Of a DNA stretch of 64,000 bases, positions 34,801 through 42,566 are shown in pieces. This DNA comes from Pusillimonas noertemannii (GTDB lineage Bacteria > Pseudomonadota > Gammaproteobacteria > Burkholderiales > Burkholderiaceae_B). Location of the stretch: assembly GCF_003096595.1 (NCBI RefSeq), contig NZ_QEKO01000004.1, positions 124,001-188,000 of the forward strand. Reading direction: 5' to 3'. The notes beneath the pieces were generated by a model. That model had not been told where the DNA came from. It was given only the letters and a program-made list of their open reading frames with translations, and did no database searches. Each line of letters opens with the position of its first letter. The stretch's first letter is position 1. The position numbers and the translations under genes are program-made.

Positions 34801-35015
34801 GCTCCGTTGAGCTCGTTCTCGATAAGGCTGGAAACCGACTGGGCCACGTCTTTGGCCGAGGCGCCGGGATAGGTCGCATTGATGGTGATCGAAGGCGGGG
34901 CGACTTCGGGATACTGCGATACCGGCATATTGGGTATGGCCAGCAGGCCCGCCAGGGTGATGGCCAGCGCCACCACCCAGGCGAAAATCGGTCTTTCAAT
35001 GAAAAACTGTGGCAT
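31818..35015 (-). CDS. RND multidrug efflux inner-membrane transporter (AcrB/MexB type, HAE1)
   Basis: 1065 aa with 12 membrane helices and two large periplasmic loops. It opens with Phe-Phe-Ile-Glu-Arg-Pro-Ile-Phe-Ala-Trp-Val and has Gly-Ile-Leu-Val-Asp-Asp-Ala-Ile-Val-Val-Val-Glu-Asn in helix 4, carrying the two proton-relay Asp residues. The relay Lys lies in helix 10. It exports lipophilic compounds using the proton gradient. It starts 77 bases after the adaptor stop and overlaps the outer-membrane gene. No TetR or two-component regulator is adjacent, so local control is not evident. Confidence 0.96.
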   Translation of the reverse strand: MPQFFIERPIFAWVVALAITLAGLLAIPNMPVSQYPEVAPPSITINATYPGASAKDVAQSVSSLIENELNGAKGLLYYESISDSYGRAEITATFAPGTDPDMAQVDVQNRISNISASLPAAVMQQGLKVEQSNPNFLMVVSMSSTDGTMDQTALADYITRNVQNTIARVPGVGKFQLFAAPRAMRVWVDPDKLTGFNLSMAQVNAAIANQNALISAGILGSPPNPEDQRVSAPILLNGELSTVEEFENIVLRSNVDGSAVRIKDVARVEVGSDSYQFGAWLNGQPTAAFAISLTPSANALTTAEGIKAKMEELSQFFPENVTYSIPYDTTPYVEISIEQVLHTLVEAMVLVFIVMFIFLQNVRYTLIPALVVPIAILGAFSVMLALGFSINVLTMFAMVLAIGILVDDAIVVVENVERIMVEDGLSPKEATKKAMPQISGAVVGMTLVLATVFFPLAFMSGSVGVIYRQFSVAMAVSILFSGFLALTFTPALCSTILKPIPKGHHEEKRGFFGWFNRKFDRVTRRYEGWVGKSLRRTGRIMFIYVLLAVAMGFLYFRMPTSFLPQEDQGYAIVNIELPAGSTANRTQETIRKVEEYFFKQPQTQNIISVQGFSFNGSGLNAAIAFVPFKDFSERKGPENSAQAVADRANQNLLFGLPDSMVFAIVPPAISSLGNAAGFDLRLQDRGGLGHDALQAATQQLLQMAMQNPKLADTRITGLGPGPQLSVTIDRQKAAALGVDFSEASALIGTAIGSSYVGKFPNMGWMQNVWVQADQQHRMSPDDLMKLSARNANGEAVPLSSFVTASWTQGPVQVVRYNSYESIRIGGSAAPGYSTGEAMAEMEAMVAQLPNGFGYEWTGLSYQEKQAGAQSVILLSLAMLVVFMVLAALYESWAIPLSVMLMVPLGMLGAVGLISALGMPNDVYFQVGMVTVIGLAAKNAILIVEFAKDSYAMGGNIIDSTVEAARLRFRPILMTSFAFIMGVIPLAIATGAGSASQNAVGLGVLGGMLAATPLAMIFVPTFFVVVLRFFKTKPKLTNAHMAPLTSVHHNIDDNQSEPGSKNGDQA

Positions 35016-35092
35016 GTGTGCTCACTATAAAAGCATGGATGTCGCGAGCCGGCTGCGGCCCGCAGAGACAGTTCTTGCGCTCGTTCCGGGGC

Positions 35093-36373
35093 TCATGAGC
35101 CGGAGGCTGGCGCCTGCCCGGCGCCCTGCTGACCCTCAGCGCCCTCGCCGGCCTGGCCTGCCGCCTGCCCTTCCTGGCCCGCGGCCTGCCCGGGTTGACC
35201 CTGCTGGCCGGCCTGGGCGCCCTTCTGGTTGGGTGCCCAGGGAATGGGCTGGACCGGCGCGCCCGGGCGAATCTTCTGGAAGCCCTCGACCACGACAACA
35301 TCGCCGGCCGACAAGCCCGACGTGACGAGCCATTTGCCATCGATGGCCGCGCCGGTGGTAACCGGCGTGGCCTGCACCTTGCCGTCTTTGACCAGCATCA
35401 GCGCGCCCTGGCCGTCGGCCGTGCGCTGCAGCGCCTGCTGGGGCACAAGCAGCGCCTTCTCGTCGATACCTTGCGAAACGCGCACGCGCACGAACATGCC
35501 CGGCAGAAGGATTTCATCGGGGTTGGGAAACTCGGCGCGCATCACGACCTGGCCGGTGGTGGGGTCGACCGACACGCCCGAGAAAAGAAGCTTTCCGGCG
35601 TGTTCGTAGGTGGAGCCGTCTTCGAGCACGGCCGTGGCCCTGGCCGCGTCCTCGCCAGCCCGCACGAGCGTGCCGTCGGCCAGCGCCTTGCGCATCTGCG
35701 CCAGTTCGGACGTGGGACGGGTAACGTCGACATAAACCCGGTCGAGCTGCTGGACGGTGGCCATCTGCGTGGCATTGGTACCGCTGACCAGTGCGCCTTC
35801 GGTGACCATGGCCTGGCCGATGCGCCCGTCGATAGGCGAGGTGACCTTGGTGTAACCCAGGTTGATGTCGGCCGACTTCAGCGCCGCCTTGCCCGCCGCA
35901 ATGGCCGCCTCGGCCTGAGCGGCGGCAGCCGTGGCATTGTCGTACTCTTGGCGGCTGACCGCATTGGCTTCAATAAGCCTTGAGTAGCGCTTGGCCAGGG
36001 TGCGGGCCGCCTGGGCATCGGCCTGGGCCTGCTTGAGCTGGGCCTCGGCCTGCGCACGCGTGGCCGCATAGGGCGCGGGATCGATGGTAAACAGCAGGTC
36101 GCCCTGCTTGACATCGCTGCCCTGGACGAAATTGATCTCTTCCACAATACCCGTTACCCGGGCCCGGATCTGGGCGTACTTGATGGCATCGACGCGCCCG
36201 GGCAGTTCAGTGGTGATCTCGGTGCGCGCGGGCTCGACCGTGACGACACTGACCGGCACCTTCATGCCGCCCTGCTGCCCCTGGGGTTCTTCGCCGCAAG
36301 CTGCAAGCAGAGCCAGCGATGAAAGAAGGACGATTCGGGCTAGCTGCCCGCCGGGCAGACGAGAAATGCGCAT
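35093..36373 (-). CDS. RND efflux periplasmic adaptor lipoprotein (AcrA/MexA type)
   Basis: 426 aa. The lipoprotein signal ends in Leu-Ala-Ala-Cys (Cys26). Barrel-sandwich halves surround a helical hairpin: Leu-Pro-Gly-Arg-Val and Ala-Gln-Val-Arg-Ala-Arg-Val-type strands first, Ile-Asp-Gly-Arg-Ile-Gly after. The start at 36373 has AGGAG 7 bases upstream; 36409 adds 12 residues. After the membrane-proximal domain the protein ends in about 40 residues made almost only of Gln, Gly, Ala and Glu, which is not typical of AcrA and is probably disordered. It is the first gene of the efflux operon. Confidence 0.93.
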   Translation of the reverse strand: MRISRLPGGQLARIVLLSSLALLAACGEEPQGQQGGMKVPVSVVTVEPARTEITTELPGRVDAIKYAQIRARVTGIVEEINFVQGSDVKQGDLLFTIDPAPYAATRAQAEAQLKQAQADAQAARTLAKRYSRLIEANAVSRQEYDNATAAAAQAEAAIAAGKAALKSADINLGYTKVTSPIDGRIGQAMVTEGALVSGTNATQMATVQQLDRVYVDVTRPTSELAQMRKALADGTLVRAGEDAARATAVLEDGSTYEHAGKLLFSGVSVDPTTGQVVMRAEFPNPDEILLPGMFVRVRVSQGIDEKALLVPQQALQRTADGQGALMLVKDGKVQATPVTTGAAIDGKWLVTSGLSAGDVVVVEGFQKIRPGAPVQPIPWAPNQKGAQAGQQGQPGQAAGQEGQAAGQAGEGAEGQQGAGQAPASGS

Positions 36374-36596
36374 TAACGGCTCCTGGGAGGAAACGGCGCC
36401 AGGCGGCAACGCGCCGCGCCGGCAGTGTAATTTTTGGTAAACGGTGAGTATAAAACGAAAGTGAGCCTTATTTCGTGAACAAAACTATTTCAGTCCTTTA
36501 CTGGCACACATCTGTACGTTTCGGGCCCGAACAGTCATCTTCCTGACATGAACTCGCACACCCCGGGGTCGGCTTGCAAGGTTGCCGGGCGGCGGC

Positions 36597-37391
36597 CTAA
36601 CCCAGCAGCAGTGCGTCGTCGGATACGGCTTCCCCGCGTACACGCTCGAACATGTCGAGCAGATGCGGCACGTCCATCTGCCTGCGCTCTTCGCCCGAGA
36701 CGTCAAGCACCACCTGGCCCTGGTGGAGCATGACCGTGCGGTCGCCGATATCGAGCGCCTGGCGCATGCTGTGGGTCACCATGAGGGTGGTCAGCTTGCG
36801 TTCGGCGACGATGCGCCGGGTGATCTCCAGGACGAACGCCGCGGTTCGCGGATCGAGCGCGGCGGTGTGCTCATCGAGCAGCAGAATGCGCGAAGGCCGC
36901 AAGGCCGCCATCAACAGACTGACCGCCTGGCGCTGCCCTCCCGAAAGCAGGCCTATGCGGTCTTGCAGCCGGTTCTCGAGCCCCAGGCCGAGTATGGCCA
37001 GGCGATTGCGGAACTCGTCGCGCATGCCGCGCCCTATGGCCCGGCCCAGGCCGCGGCGGCCGCCGCGGCCGCGGGCCAGCGCCAGGTTCTCTTCGATGGT
37101 CAGGTCTTCGCAGGTGCCCAGCAGAGGGTCCTGAAAGACACGCGCCACCATGCCCGCGCGATCCCAGACGGGCATGGGCCCTACCTCGGTGCCGTCGATG
37201 ACGATGGAGCCGCGATCGAGCCCGGCTTCGCCCGATATGGCGTTGAGCAAGGTGGACTTGCCGGCGCCGTTCGAGCCGATGACCGTGACGAACTGGCCGG
37301 TCGGTATCTCGAGCGACAGGCCGCGCAGGGCCCGGGTTTCGATGGGGGAACCCGCATTGAAGGTAATGTGCAGGTCGTGCGCCTTGAGCAT
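36597..37391 (-). CDS. ABC transporter ATP-binding protein, TrpZ-like (COG1101)
   Basis: 264 aa. Walker A Gly-Ser-Asn-Gly-Ala-Gly-Lys-Ser-Thr, signature Leu-Ser-Gly-Gly-Gln-Arg-Gln-Ala and Walker B Ile-Leu-Leu-Leu-Asp-Glu followed by His-Thr-Ala-Ala-Leu-Asp are characteristic of this uncharacterised-type ATPase group, which has a branched-chain-like fold. The Asp-Glu-His after Walker B is normal for the group. AAGGAGG precedes the start. It is the last gene of a binding protein-permease-ATPase set. Relatives in Streptococcus import tryptophan; the substrate here is not known. Confidence 0.9.
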   Translation of the reverse strand: MLKAHDLHITFNAGSPIETRALRGLSLEIPTGQFVTVIGSNGAGKSTLLNAISGEAGLDRGSIVIDGTEVGPMPVWDRAGMVARVFQDPLLGTCEDLTIEENLALARGRGGRRGLGRAIGRGMRDEFRNRLAILGLGLENRLQDRIGLLSGGQRQAVSLLMAALRPSRILLLDEHTAALDPRTAAFVLEITRRIVAERKLTTLMVTHSMRQALDIGDRTVMLHQGQVVLDVSGEERRQMDVPHLLDMFERVRGEAVSDDALLLG

Positions 37392-37434
37392 CGTTGCCTC
37401 CTTGGGCCGTTGCGAGGGAGCCTCGGGCCCGCCC

Positions 37435-38325
37435 TCAGTTCCGTCTGCGCCCGCGCAGCCGCTGGCGCAGCAGCGGCACGACGAGGAAGATGGTTACCAG
37501 AACGGCGGTGATCAGGTTCAGGTCTTGTGCCTGCAGGCCGATGAAGTCGGCGTTGAGCGCCAGGGCCACGAACACGCGGTAAAGCACCGCCCCGAGGATG
37601 GCCGCCGCCGTCATGATGACCAGCCGGCGCGAACTGAACAGGCTTTCGCCCACGATGACCGCCGCCAGCCCTATCACGATGGTGCCTATGCCCATCGAGA
37701 TGTCCGACACGCCCTGCGACTGCGCGAACAAAGCGCCGCCCAGCGCGCACAGCGCGTTGGACAGGGCCAGGCCCGCCAGCACCATGGCGCCGGTCGCCAC
37801 CCCCTGGGCACGGGCCATGCGGGGGTTGGAACCGGTAGCGCGCAGCGCCAGGCCCGCCTGCGTGCCCAGGTACCAGTCAAGCGCGAACTTGACCGCGGCC
37901 ACCACCACCAGAATAAGCAGTGGCCGGAGGATGTGGTCGGGCACCGATTCGTTCATGAACAAGGTGAACACGGTGGGCTCGGTGATGAGCGGTACGTTGG
38001 GCCGGCCCATGATGCGCAGGTTGATCGAATAAAGCGCGATCATCATCAGGATGCTGGCCAGCAGGTCCATGATCTTGAGCCGGACGTTGAGCCAGCCGGT
38101 GACGGCGCCCGCCAGCGCTCCGGCCAGCGTTGCCGCCAGGGTGGCCGAAAACGGCTCCCAGCCCGACACGATGAGTGTCGCGGCCACCGCTGCCCCCAGC
38201 GGGAAACTGCCATCCACGGTCAGGTCCGGAAAGCGCAGTATGCGAAACGAAATCAACACCCCCAGAGCCACCAGGCCGTAGATGAGGCCTATTTCGAGCG
38301 CTCCCCAGAGGGCATACCAGGACAT
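37435..38325 (-). CDS. ABC transporter permease, TrpY-like (COG4120)
   Basis: 296 aa, eight or nine hydrophobic segments. Gly-Leu-Ile-Tyr-Gly-Leu-Val-Ala-Leu-Gly-Val-Leu-Ile-Ser-Phe-Arg-Ile-Leu and Phe-Pro-Asp-Leu-Thr-Val-Asp-Gly-Ser-Phe-Pro-Leu-Gly-Ala are hallmarks of the group. It lies 13 bases after the binding-protein stop and 43 bases before the ATPase start, consistent with a single operon. Confidence 0.9.
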   Translation of the reverse strand: MSWYALWGALEIGLIYGLVALGVLISFRILRFPDLTVDGSFPLGAAVAATLIVSGWEPFSATLAATLAGALAGAVTGWLNVRLKIMDLLASILMMIALYSINLRIMGRPNVPLITEPTVFTLFMNESVPDHILRPLLILVVVAAVKFALDWYLGTQAGLALRATGSNPRMARAQGVATGAMVLAGLALSNALCALGGALFAQSQGVSDISMGIGTIVIGLAAVIVGESLFSSRRLVIMTAAAILGAVLYRVFVALALNADFIGLQAQDLNLITAVLVTIFLVVPLLRQRLRGRRRN

Positions 38326-38338
38326 GGGAGGCCTCTTT

Positions 38339-39370
38339 CTATTCGATGACCTGGGCTGCGGATTGCCGCAGTTCGCTTGTCAGGGTGACTCCCTGCTTGC
38401 GCGCCGCGGCGGCGTTCAAGTGCAGCGCAAGCTTGTCGCTGGTCTCGGAGGGGATGTCGCCGGGCTTTTCGCCCTTGAGAATGCGGATCACCATGCGGCC
38501 CGTCTGGCGGCCCATCTCGTAGTAGTCCAGCCCCAGGGCGGCGACGGCTCCGCGCGCCACGCTGGCGGTGTCGGACGCGACCAGGGGCATCTTCGCATCG
38601 TTGCCCACCTTGGCCAGCGACTCGTAGGCCGACACCACATTGTTGTCGGTATTGGTGTAGATGACGTCCACCTTGCCCACCAGGCTGCGCGCGGCAGCGC
38701 CGACGTCGACGGTGCGCGGGGCACTGGCCTCGACCAGCGACATGCCCATGGTGGGCAACAGTTGGCGCAATGCTTCAACGACGGAAGCCGAGTTGGCTTC
38801 GCCTGGGTTGTAGACCATGCCCACCTTGCGGGCATCGGGCACCAGCCGCTTGATGAGCTCGACCTGGCGCGCCAGCTCGAGCTGGTCGGACACGCCGGTG
38901 ACGTTGGTGCCCGAAGCCTCGAGTGAAGGCACGAGCTGCGCCGCGACCGGATCGGTCACTGCCGAGTACACCACGGGGATGGTCTTGGTGGCCGCCACCA
39001 CGGCCTGGGCGGAAGGTGTCGCGATGCCGACGATGACGTCCGGCTTGTCGCCGACGAACTTGCGTGCAATCTGGGTGGCAATGGCGGTGTTTCCCTGCGC
39101 CGTCTGGAACTGCCATTCCAAACCCTTTTCTTCGGTGTAGCCTGCTTCGGCCAAGGCATCCTTGACTCCGTCCTTGATGGCGTCAAGCGCCGGATGCTCG
39201 ACGATGCTGGTGACCGCCACCGATTGTGCATGCGCGGCCGCCGTCGCAGCCAGGCACAACGCCGCCGCGCCCAGCGCGGGTGCAAGCACGCCTCGCGCAA
39301 AAGCCGCCGTGTGCGCCCACCCGGCGTCCAATGCATTCAAAGCCTTCTTGGCCGGCAACGTCCATTTCAT
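38339..39370 (-). CDS. ABC transporter substrate-binding protein, TrpX-like (COG2984)
   Basis: 343 aa periplasmic protein. A long signal region (cleavage near Ala-His-Ala at about 48) is followed by Ile-Val-Glu-His-Pro-Ala-Leu-Asp-Ala, a stretch shared by this family. Pro-Val-Val-Tyr-Ser-Ala-Val-Thr-Asp-Pro-Val-Ala-Ala-Gln-Leu-Val and Val-Tyr-Asn-Pro-Gly-Glu-Ala-Asn-Ser form the ligand cleft. AGGGG lies 8 bases before the start. It heads the transporter operon. Known relatives bind aromatic amino acids; specificity cannot be read here. Confidence 0.9.
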   Translation of the reverse strand: MKWTLPAKKALNALDAGWAHTAAFARGVLAPALGAAALCLAATAAAHAQSVAVTSIVEHPALDAIKDGVKDALAEAGYTEEKGLEWQFQTAQGNTAIATQIARKFVGDKPDVIVGIATPSAQAVVAATKTIPVVYSAVTDPVAAQLVPSLEASGTNVTGVSDQLELARQVELIKRLVPDARKVGMVYNPGEANSASVVEALRQLLPTMGMSLVEASAPRTVDVGAAARSLVGKVDVIYTNTDNNVVSAYESLAKVGNDAKMPLVASDTASVARGAVAALGLDYYEMGRQTGRMVIRILKGEKPGDIPSETSDKLALHLNAAAARKQGVTLTSELRQSAAQVIE

Positions 39371-39547
39371 TGAAAAACCCCTGATTGATGTTCATTGTCG
39401 AAGACGAAAAATAGTGAGAGCGCTCGTCTCAATGCAACTGTACAACAGCCCGCGCCCCCTACGCCATGCGGATGCAAGCCGGTCTTGGGCCATTGCGGCG
39501 GCGGGACGGGGACACGGGCCTTGACGGCCGGCCACCCTCGCGACTGC

Positions 39548-39565
39548 CCTGTTGGCGCCGACAGG
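39548..39565 (-). terminator. 18-bp near-palindrome after the spermidine-synthase-like gene
   Basis: CCTGTTGGCGCCGACAGG pairs with itself throughout, with one G-T wobble, starting 2 bases after the stop codon on the minus strand. There is no T-run, so this is a structural 3' end rather than a clear intrinsic terminator. Confidence 0.35.
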
Positions 39566-39567
39566 CT

Positions 39568-40335
39568 CTAGGCCCCGCCCTGGCGCAGCTGTTCCAGCAA
39601 ATGCCTGGCCCACCGCGTGGCAGGCAGGCCGCAGACTTGCTCGACCGCCGCCGCCCGGTCGAGCAACTGGCCGGTGGTGGCCTCCAGCACCGGCCCCCGA
39701 AACGCCAGGACCACCCGGTTGCCCGCGTCGATTTCAGGCAGCTCCAGCACCGGGCCCTCGAATGCCGCCCGAATATTGGCCAGATTGCGCGGAAAGCTCT
39801 CGTGGTTGCCGAACAGGTTGACCGTCATGACACCGCCTTCGGGCGACAGCGCGCGATGGCAGCCCTGATAGAACTCTAGGGACTCGCGCACCGGCCCTTG
39901 CGCCTGCGCGTCGTACAGGTCGACCATCAGCGCGACGTAGCGGCCAATGTTGTGGGGTTTTTCAAGCCACAGGGCCGCGTCCACGTGATCGATGTACGAG
40001 CGGTCGTTGGACGGCAGGCGGAAGAAGGCCCGGCACATGGCGGTAACGGCGGGATTCCACTCGGCCGTCTCGACACTGGCCGGCGTATGCTTGAGCGTGA
40101 ATCGCAGCAGCGAGCCGGCGCCCAGGCCCAGTATGCCCACCGAGTGGCTTTTCTGCGGCGCGACGAACAGCAGCCAGGCCATCATCTGCTGGGTATAGGC
40201 CAGCACCAGCTCGGCCGGCCTGCGTACCCGCATGGCGCCCTGCACCCACTCGGTGCCGAAATGCAGATAGCGTATGCCACTCGCCTCGGACATGGTCGGT
40301 TCTTCGTCCGACCAGGCGTCGTCGTATGACGTCAT
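39568..40335 (-). CDS. Spermidine synthase-like methyltransferase-fold protein
   Basis: 255 aa. A Rossmann SAM/dcSAM-binding core has Gly-Ile-Leu-Gly-Leu-Gly-Ala-Gly-Ser-Leu-Leu, then Glu-Thr-Ala-Glu-Trp-Asn-Pro-Ala-Val as acidic strand 2 and Asp-Leu-Tyr-Asp at strand 4. It resembles SpeE-related proteins that lack parts of the polyamine-binding region, so spermidine synthesis should not be assumed. The true start at 40335 overlaps the xth stop (ATGA, 40332-40335); a longer frame from 40509 runs inside xth and is not real. Coupling to a DNA-repair gene is seen in other betaproteobacteria as far as I recall. Confidence 0.75.
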   Translation of the reverse strand: MTSYDDAWSDEEPTMSEASGIRYLHFGTEWVQGAMRVRRPAELVLAYTQQMMAWLLFVAPQKSHSVGILGLGAGSLLRFTLKHTPASVETAEWNPAVTAMCRAFFRLPSNDRSYIDHVDAALWLEKPHNIGRYVALMVDLYDAQAQGPVRESLEFYQGCHRALSPEGGVMTVNLFGNHESFPRNLANIRAAFEGPVLELPEIDAGNRVVLAFRGPVLEATTGQLLDRAAAVEQVCGLPATRWARHLLEQLRQGGA

Positions 40336-41117
40336 ACCGAAAAATCGAAGGAAGCCACAACCGGAGTGTGGTCGGAAGGCTGCTCGTTGCGGCGCGGCTG
40401 CTTGTCTATGATGCACCCCGTGCAATAGGGCCGCAGCGCTTCGGAGATCAGCACATGGTCGATGCGCAGGCCCGCATTGCGCCTGAAGGCGAAACGCCTG
40501 TAGTCCCACCAGCTGAACGACTTTTCCTCTTGCTCGAATTCGCGGAACGAGTCAATGAGCCCCAGGTCGAGCAGGGCCTGGAAGGCGGCGCGCTCGGCAT
40601 CGGACACCAGGACGTCGCCTTCCCACTTGGCCGGGTCGTGCACGTCTTCGTCCTTGGGCGCCACGTTGTAGTCGCCCAGCACCGCCAGGCGCGGATAGCG
40701 CTGCAGCTCGTCGGCCAGCCAGTTGCGCAGCGCGGCGAACCACTCGAGCTTGTAGGCGTATTTGTCGCTGTCCAGCGACTGCCCATTGGGGCAGTAGGCG
40801 CTGATGACCCGGATATCGCCAATGGGGCTGGGAAGCGTGGCGGCGATGATGCGCTGCTGATGGTCGTCGAAGCCCGGAATATTGCACTGCTCGTCGGCGC
40901 CGGCCTGCCTGGAAATCACCGCCACGCCGTTGTAGGTCTTTTGCCCCGCCCAGCAAGCCTGATAGCCGATCTCGGTGAATGCATCGAGCGGAAACATCTC
41001 TTGTGCCAGCTTGAGCTCTTGCAGGCACAGGGCATCGACGGGGTTTTCCCGCAGCCAGTCCAGCACTTGCGGCAGGCGCACTTTCAGGGAATTGACGTTC
41101 CAGGTGGCAAGTTTCAT
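40332..41117 (-). CDS. xth: Exodeoxyribonuclease III (AP endonuclease, ExoA/XthA type)
   Basis: 261 aa. It has Thr-Trp-Asn-Val-Asn-Ser-Leu at the N-terminus, Leu-Gln-Glu-Leu-Lys with the metal-binding Glu, Gly-Asp-Tyr-Asn-Val-Ala-Pro, Arg-Ile-Asp-His-Val-Leu and the catalytic Ser-Asp-His near the end. It cleaves abasic sites and trims 3' blocked ends in base-excision repair. I start at 41117 (Met-Lys-Leu-Ala-Thr-Trp-Asn); upstream in-frame starts add a Ser-rich non-family segment. It is divergent from the 106-aa gene. Confidence 0.95.
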   Translation of the reverse strand: MKLATWNVNSLKVRLPQVLDWLRENPVDALCLQELKLAQEMFPLDAFTEIGYQACWAGQKTYNGVAVISRQAGADEQCNIPGFDDHQQRIIAATLPSPIGDIRVISAYCPNGQSLDSDKYAYKLEWFAALRNWLADELQRYPRLAVLGDYNVAPKDEDVHDPAKWEGDVLVSDAERAAFQALLDLGLIDSFREFEQEEKSFSWWDYRRFAFRRNAGLRIDHVLISEALRPYCTGCIIDKQPRRNEQPSDHTPVVASFDFSV

Positions 41118-41246
41118 GAGGCTACTCGACGAAAAGGACGGACACCCCCGCAAACGCGAAGAGGGCCGTATTACCGTGAAAGCGCAGGAGCGTATCATGG
41201 CTTGGCCGCTGCGGGCCAATCGGCTACCTGCTAACATCACGCTTTT

Positions 41247-41266
41247 GGCCGCTGCGCGCAGCGGCC
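41247..41266. repeat. 20-bp perfect GC palindrome
   Basis: GGCCGCTGCGCGCAGCGGCC is fully self-complementary. It ends 18 bases before the start codon of the 106-aa gene in the xth divergent region. It could be an operator or a leader hairpin close to the ribosome site. Confidence 0.5.
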
Positions 41267-41284
41267 GCGTTCGGCAACACTACC

Positions 41285-41605
41285 ATGAAAGCCTTCAGCC
41301 ACATCATCCAGACCCTGGACCAGGGCGTCCTGCTCGACGTCACCATCGAAGAACTGAGCTGTCGCGCCTATGTGGTGATCAGCGCCGCCGATCTCGAGCG
41401 CGTGGCCGATTTCGTGCCCGCCAGCCGGTTCGAGGACGGCGACGTGCACGTCACGGCCGTCGCGGCAGCCGAAGAAGCCCGCCAGCAGGTCGAAGACCTG
41501 GCCTTCAACATGAACATCGGCGACACGGCCGTGTTTCTGTGCGGCGACGACCTGGCCTATGCGGCCACGCTCGAAGAATTGGGCCAGGACCCGGTTCAAC
41601 ACTGA
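41285..41605 (+). CDS. Hypothetical small acidic protein
   Basis: 106 aa, not recognised. It is acidic and soluble-looking with no signal peptide or membrane segment. Alternating hydrophobic strands (Val-Leu-Leu-Asp-Val-Thr-Ile; Ala-Tyr-Val-Val-Ile-Ser) and helices suggest a small alpha/beta fold. Codon use has the strong G/C third positions of the surrounding core genes, which supports its being a real gene. It is divergent from xth and 69 bases before gmk, in the place where many betaproteobacteria have other genes upstream of gmk. No function can be given. Confidence 0.65.
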   Translation: MKAFSHIIQTLDQGVLLDVTIEELSCRAYVVISAADLERVADFVPASRFEDGDVHVTAVAAAEEARQQVEDLAFNMNIGDTAVFLCGDDLAYAATLEELGQDPVQH

Positions 41606-41674
41606 CACTGTCTCGTTGAACCCACCCGCCCCTATCTGCTAACCTTTTCGCCTTCACTGATCTTTCGAGTCGTC

Positions 41675-42310
41675 ATGTCGCTTTATACCGGCAACATCTT
41701 CATGGTGGTGGCCCCCAGCGGGGCCGGAAAATCCAGCCTCGTCAATGCACTGCTGGAACAAGACAGCGACGTCACCCTGTCCATCTCGTGCACCACCCGC
41801 GAGCCGCGCAGCGGCGAAAAGCCCGACGAACACTACCGCTTCGTTACCGTAGAGCAATTCATGGCCCTGCGCGACAACGACGGCCTGCTCGAATGGGCTG
41901 AAGTGCACGGCAATTTCTACGGTACGCCGCGCGACGGAATACAATCGTGCATCGAACAAGGTCGCGACGTCCTGCTCGAAATCGACTGGCAGGGCGCGCG
42001 GCAGATACGCCGCCATTTCCCCGAAGCCATAGGCATCTTTATTTTGCCGCCATCGATCGAGGCGCTTGAATCGCGCCTGCGCGGCCGCGGCCAAGATGCC
42101 CCGCACGTGATCGCCAAGCGGTTGCTGGCGGCGGGCAGCGAAATGTCGCATGCGTCCGAATGCCAATATGTTATTATTAATCAAGAATTTAGCGTAGCGC
42201 TGGCACAATTGGCGCAAATTGTTTCGGCAACCCGCTTGCGCTATGCCACGCAGGCCGCCCGCAACGCCGATCTTTTCAGCCAGCTGGGCATCAGCAAGAC
42301 ACCCAACTGA
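41675..42310 (+). CDS. gmk: Guanylate kinase
   Basis: 211 aa. It phosphorylates GMP to GDP. The P-loop Ala-Pro-Ser-Gly-Ala-Gly-Lys-Ser-Ser (residues 13-21) and the GMP-binding region [11 protein letters not shown] with His-Tyr-x-Phe and [12 protein letters not shown] are complete. It is followed by rpoZ and the RelA/SpoT gene, so GDP/GTP supply, an RNA-polymerase subunit that binds ppGpp and the ppGpp enzyme lie in one operon. Confidence 0.97.
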   Translation: MSLYTGNIFMVVAPSGAGKSSLVNALLEQDSDVTLSISCTTREPRSGEKPDEHYRFVTVEQFMALRDNDGLLEWAEVHGNFYGTPRDGIQSCIEQGRDVLLEIDWQGARQIRRHFPEAIGIFILPPSIEALESRLRGRGQDAPHVIAKRLLAAGSEMSHASECQYVIINQEFSVALAQLAQIVSATRLRYATQAARNADLFSQLGISKTPN

Positions 42311-42342
42311 CCCTCGTTCATCTTCCACAGGACCCCACCCAT

Positions 42343-42549
42343 ATGGCTCGCATCACCGTCGAAGACTGCCTCGAAAAAATCGACAACCGCTTCGATCTCA
42401 CCCTGGCGGCTACCTATCGCGCCCGCGAACTGGCGCAAGGCCACGAAGCCCGCCTCGATCCCGACAAAGACAAACCTACGGTCATCGCCCTGCGCGAGGT
42501 AGCCGCTGGCCTTACAGGTCTGGAAATGCTGCGCAAGGTTCCGACCTAA
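42343..42549 (+). CDS. rpoZ: RNA polymerase omega subunit
   Basis: 68 aa. [10 protein letters not shown] and Asn-Arg-Phe-Asp-Leu-Thr-Leu-Ala-Ala-x-Tyr-Arg-Ala-Arg-Glu-Leu are classic omega features. The helix with [11 protein letters not shown] follows. Omega helps assemble beta-prime and forms part of a ppGpp site. It lies 32 bases after gmk and 17 bases before the RelA/SpoT start. Confidence 0.97.
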   Translation: MARITVEDCLEKIDNRFDLTLAATYRARELAQGHEARLDPDKDKPTVIALREVAAGLTGLEMLRKVPT

Positions 42550-42566
42550 ATCCTTCAGGCGGGTGT

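Noticed and set aside
42219..42566. Long N-terminal extension of the RelA/SpoT gene
   Set aside because: It runs through gmk and rpoZ in another frame and has no similarity to the family.
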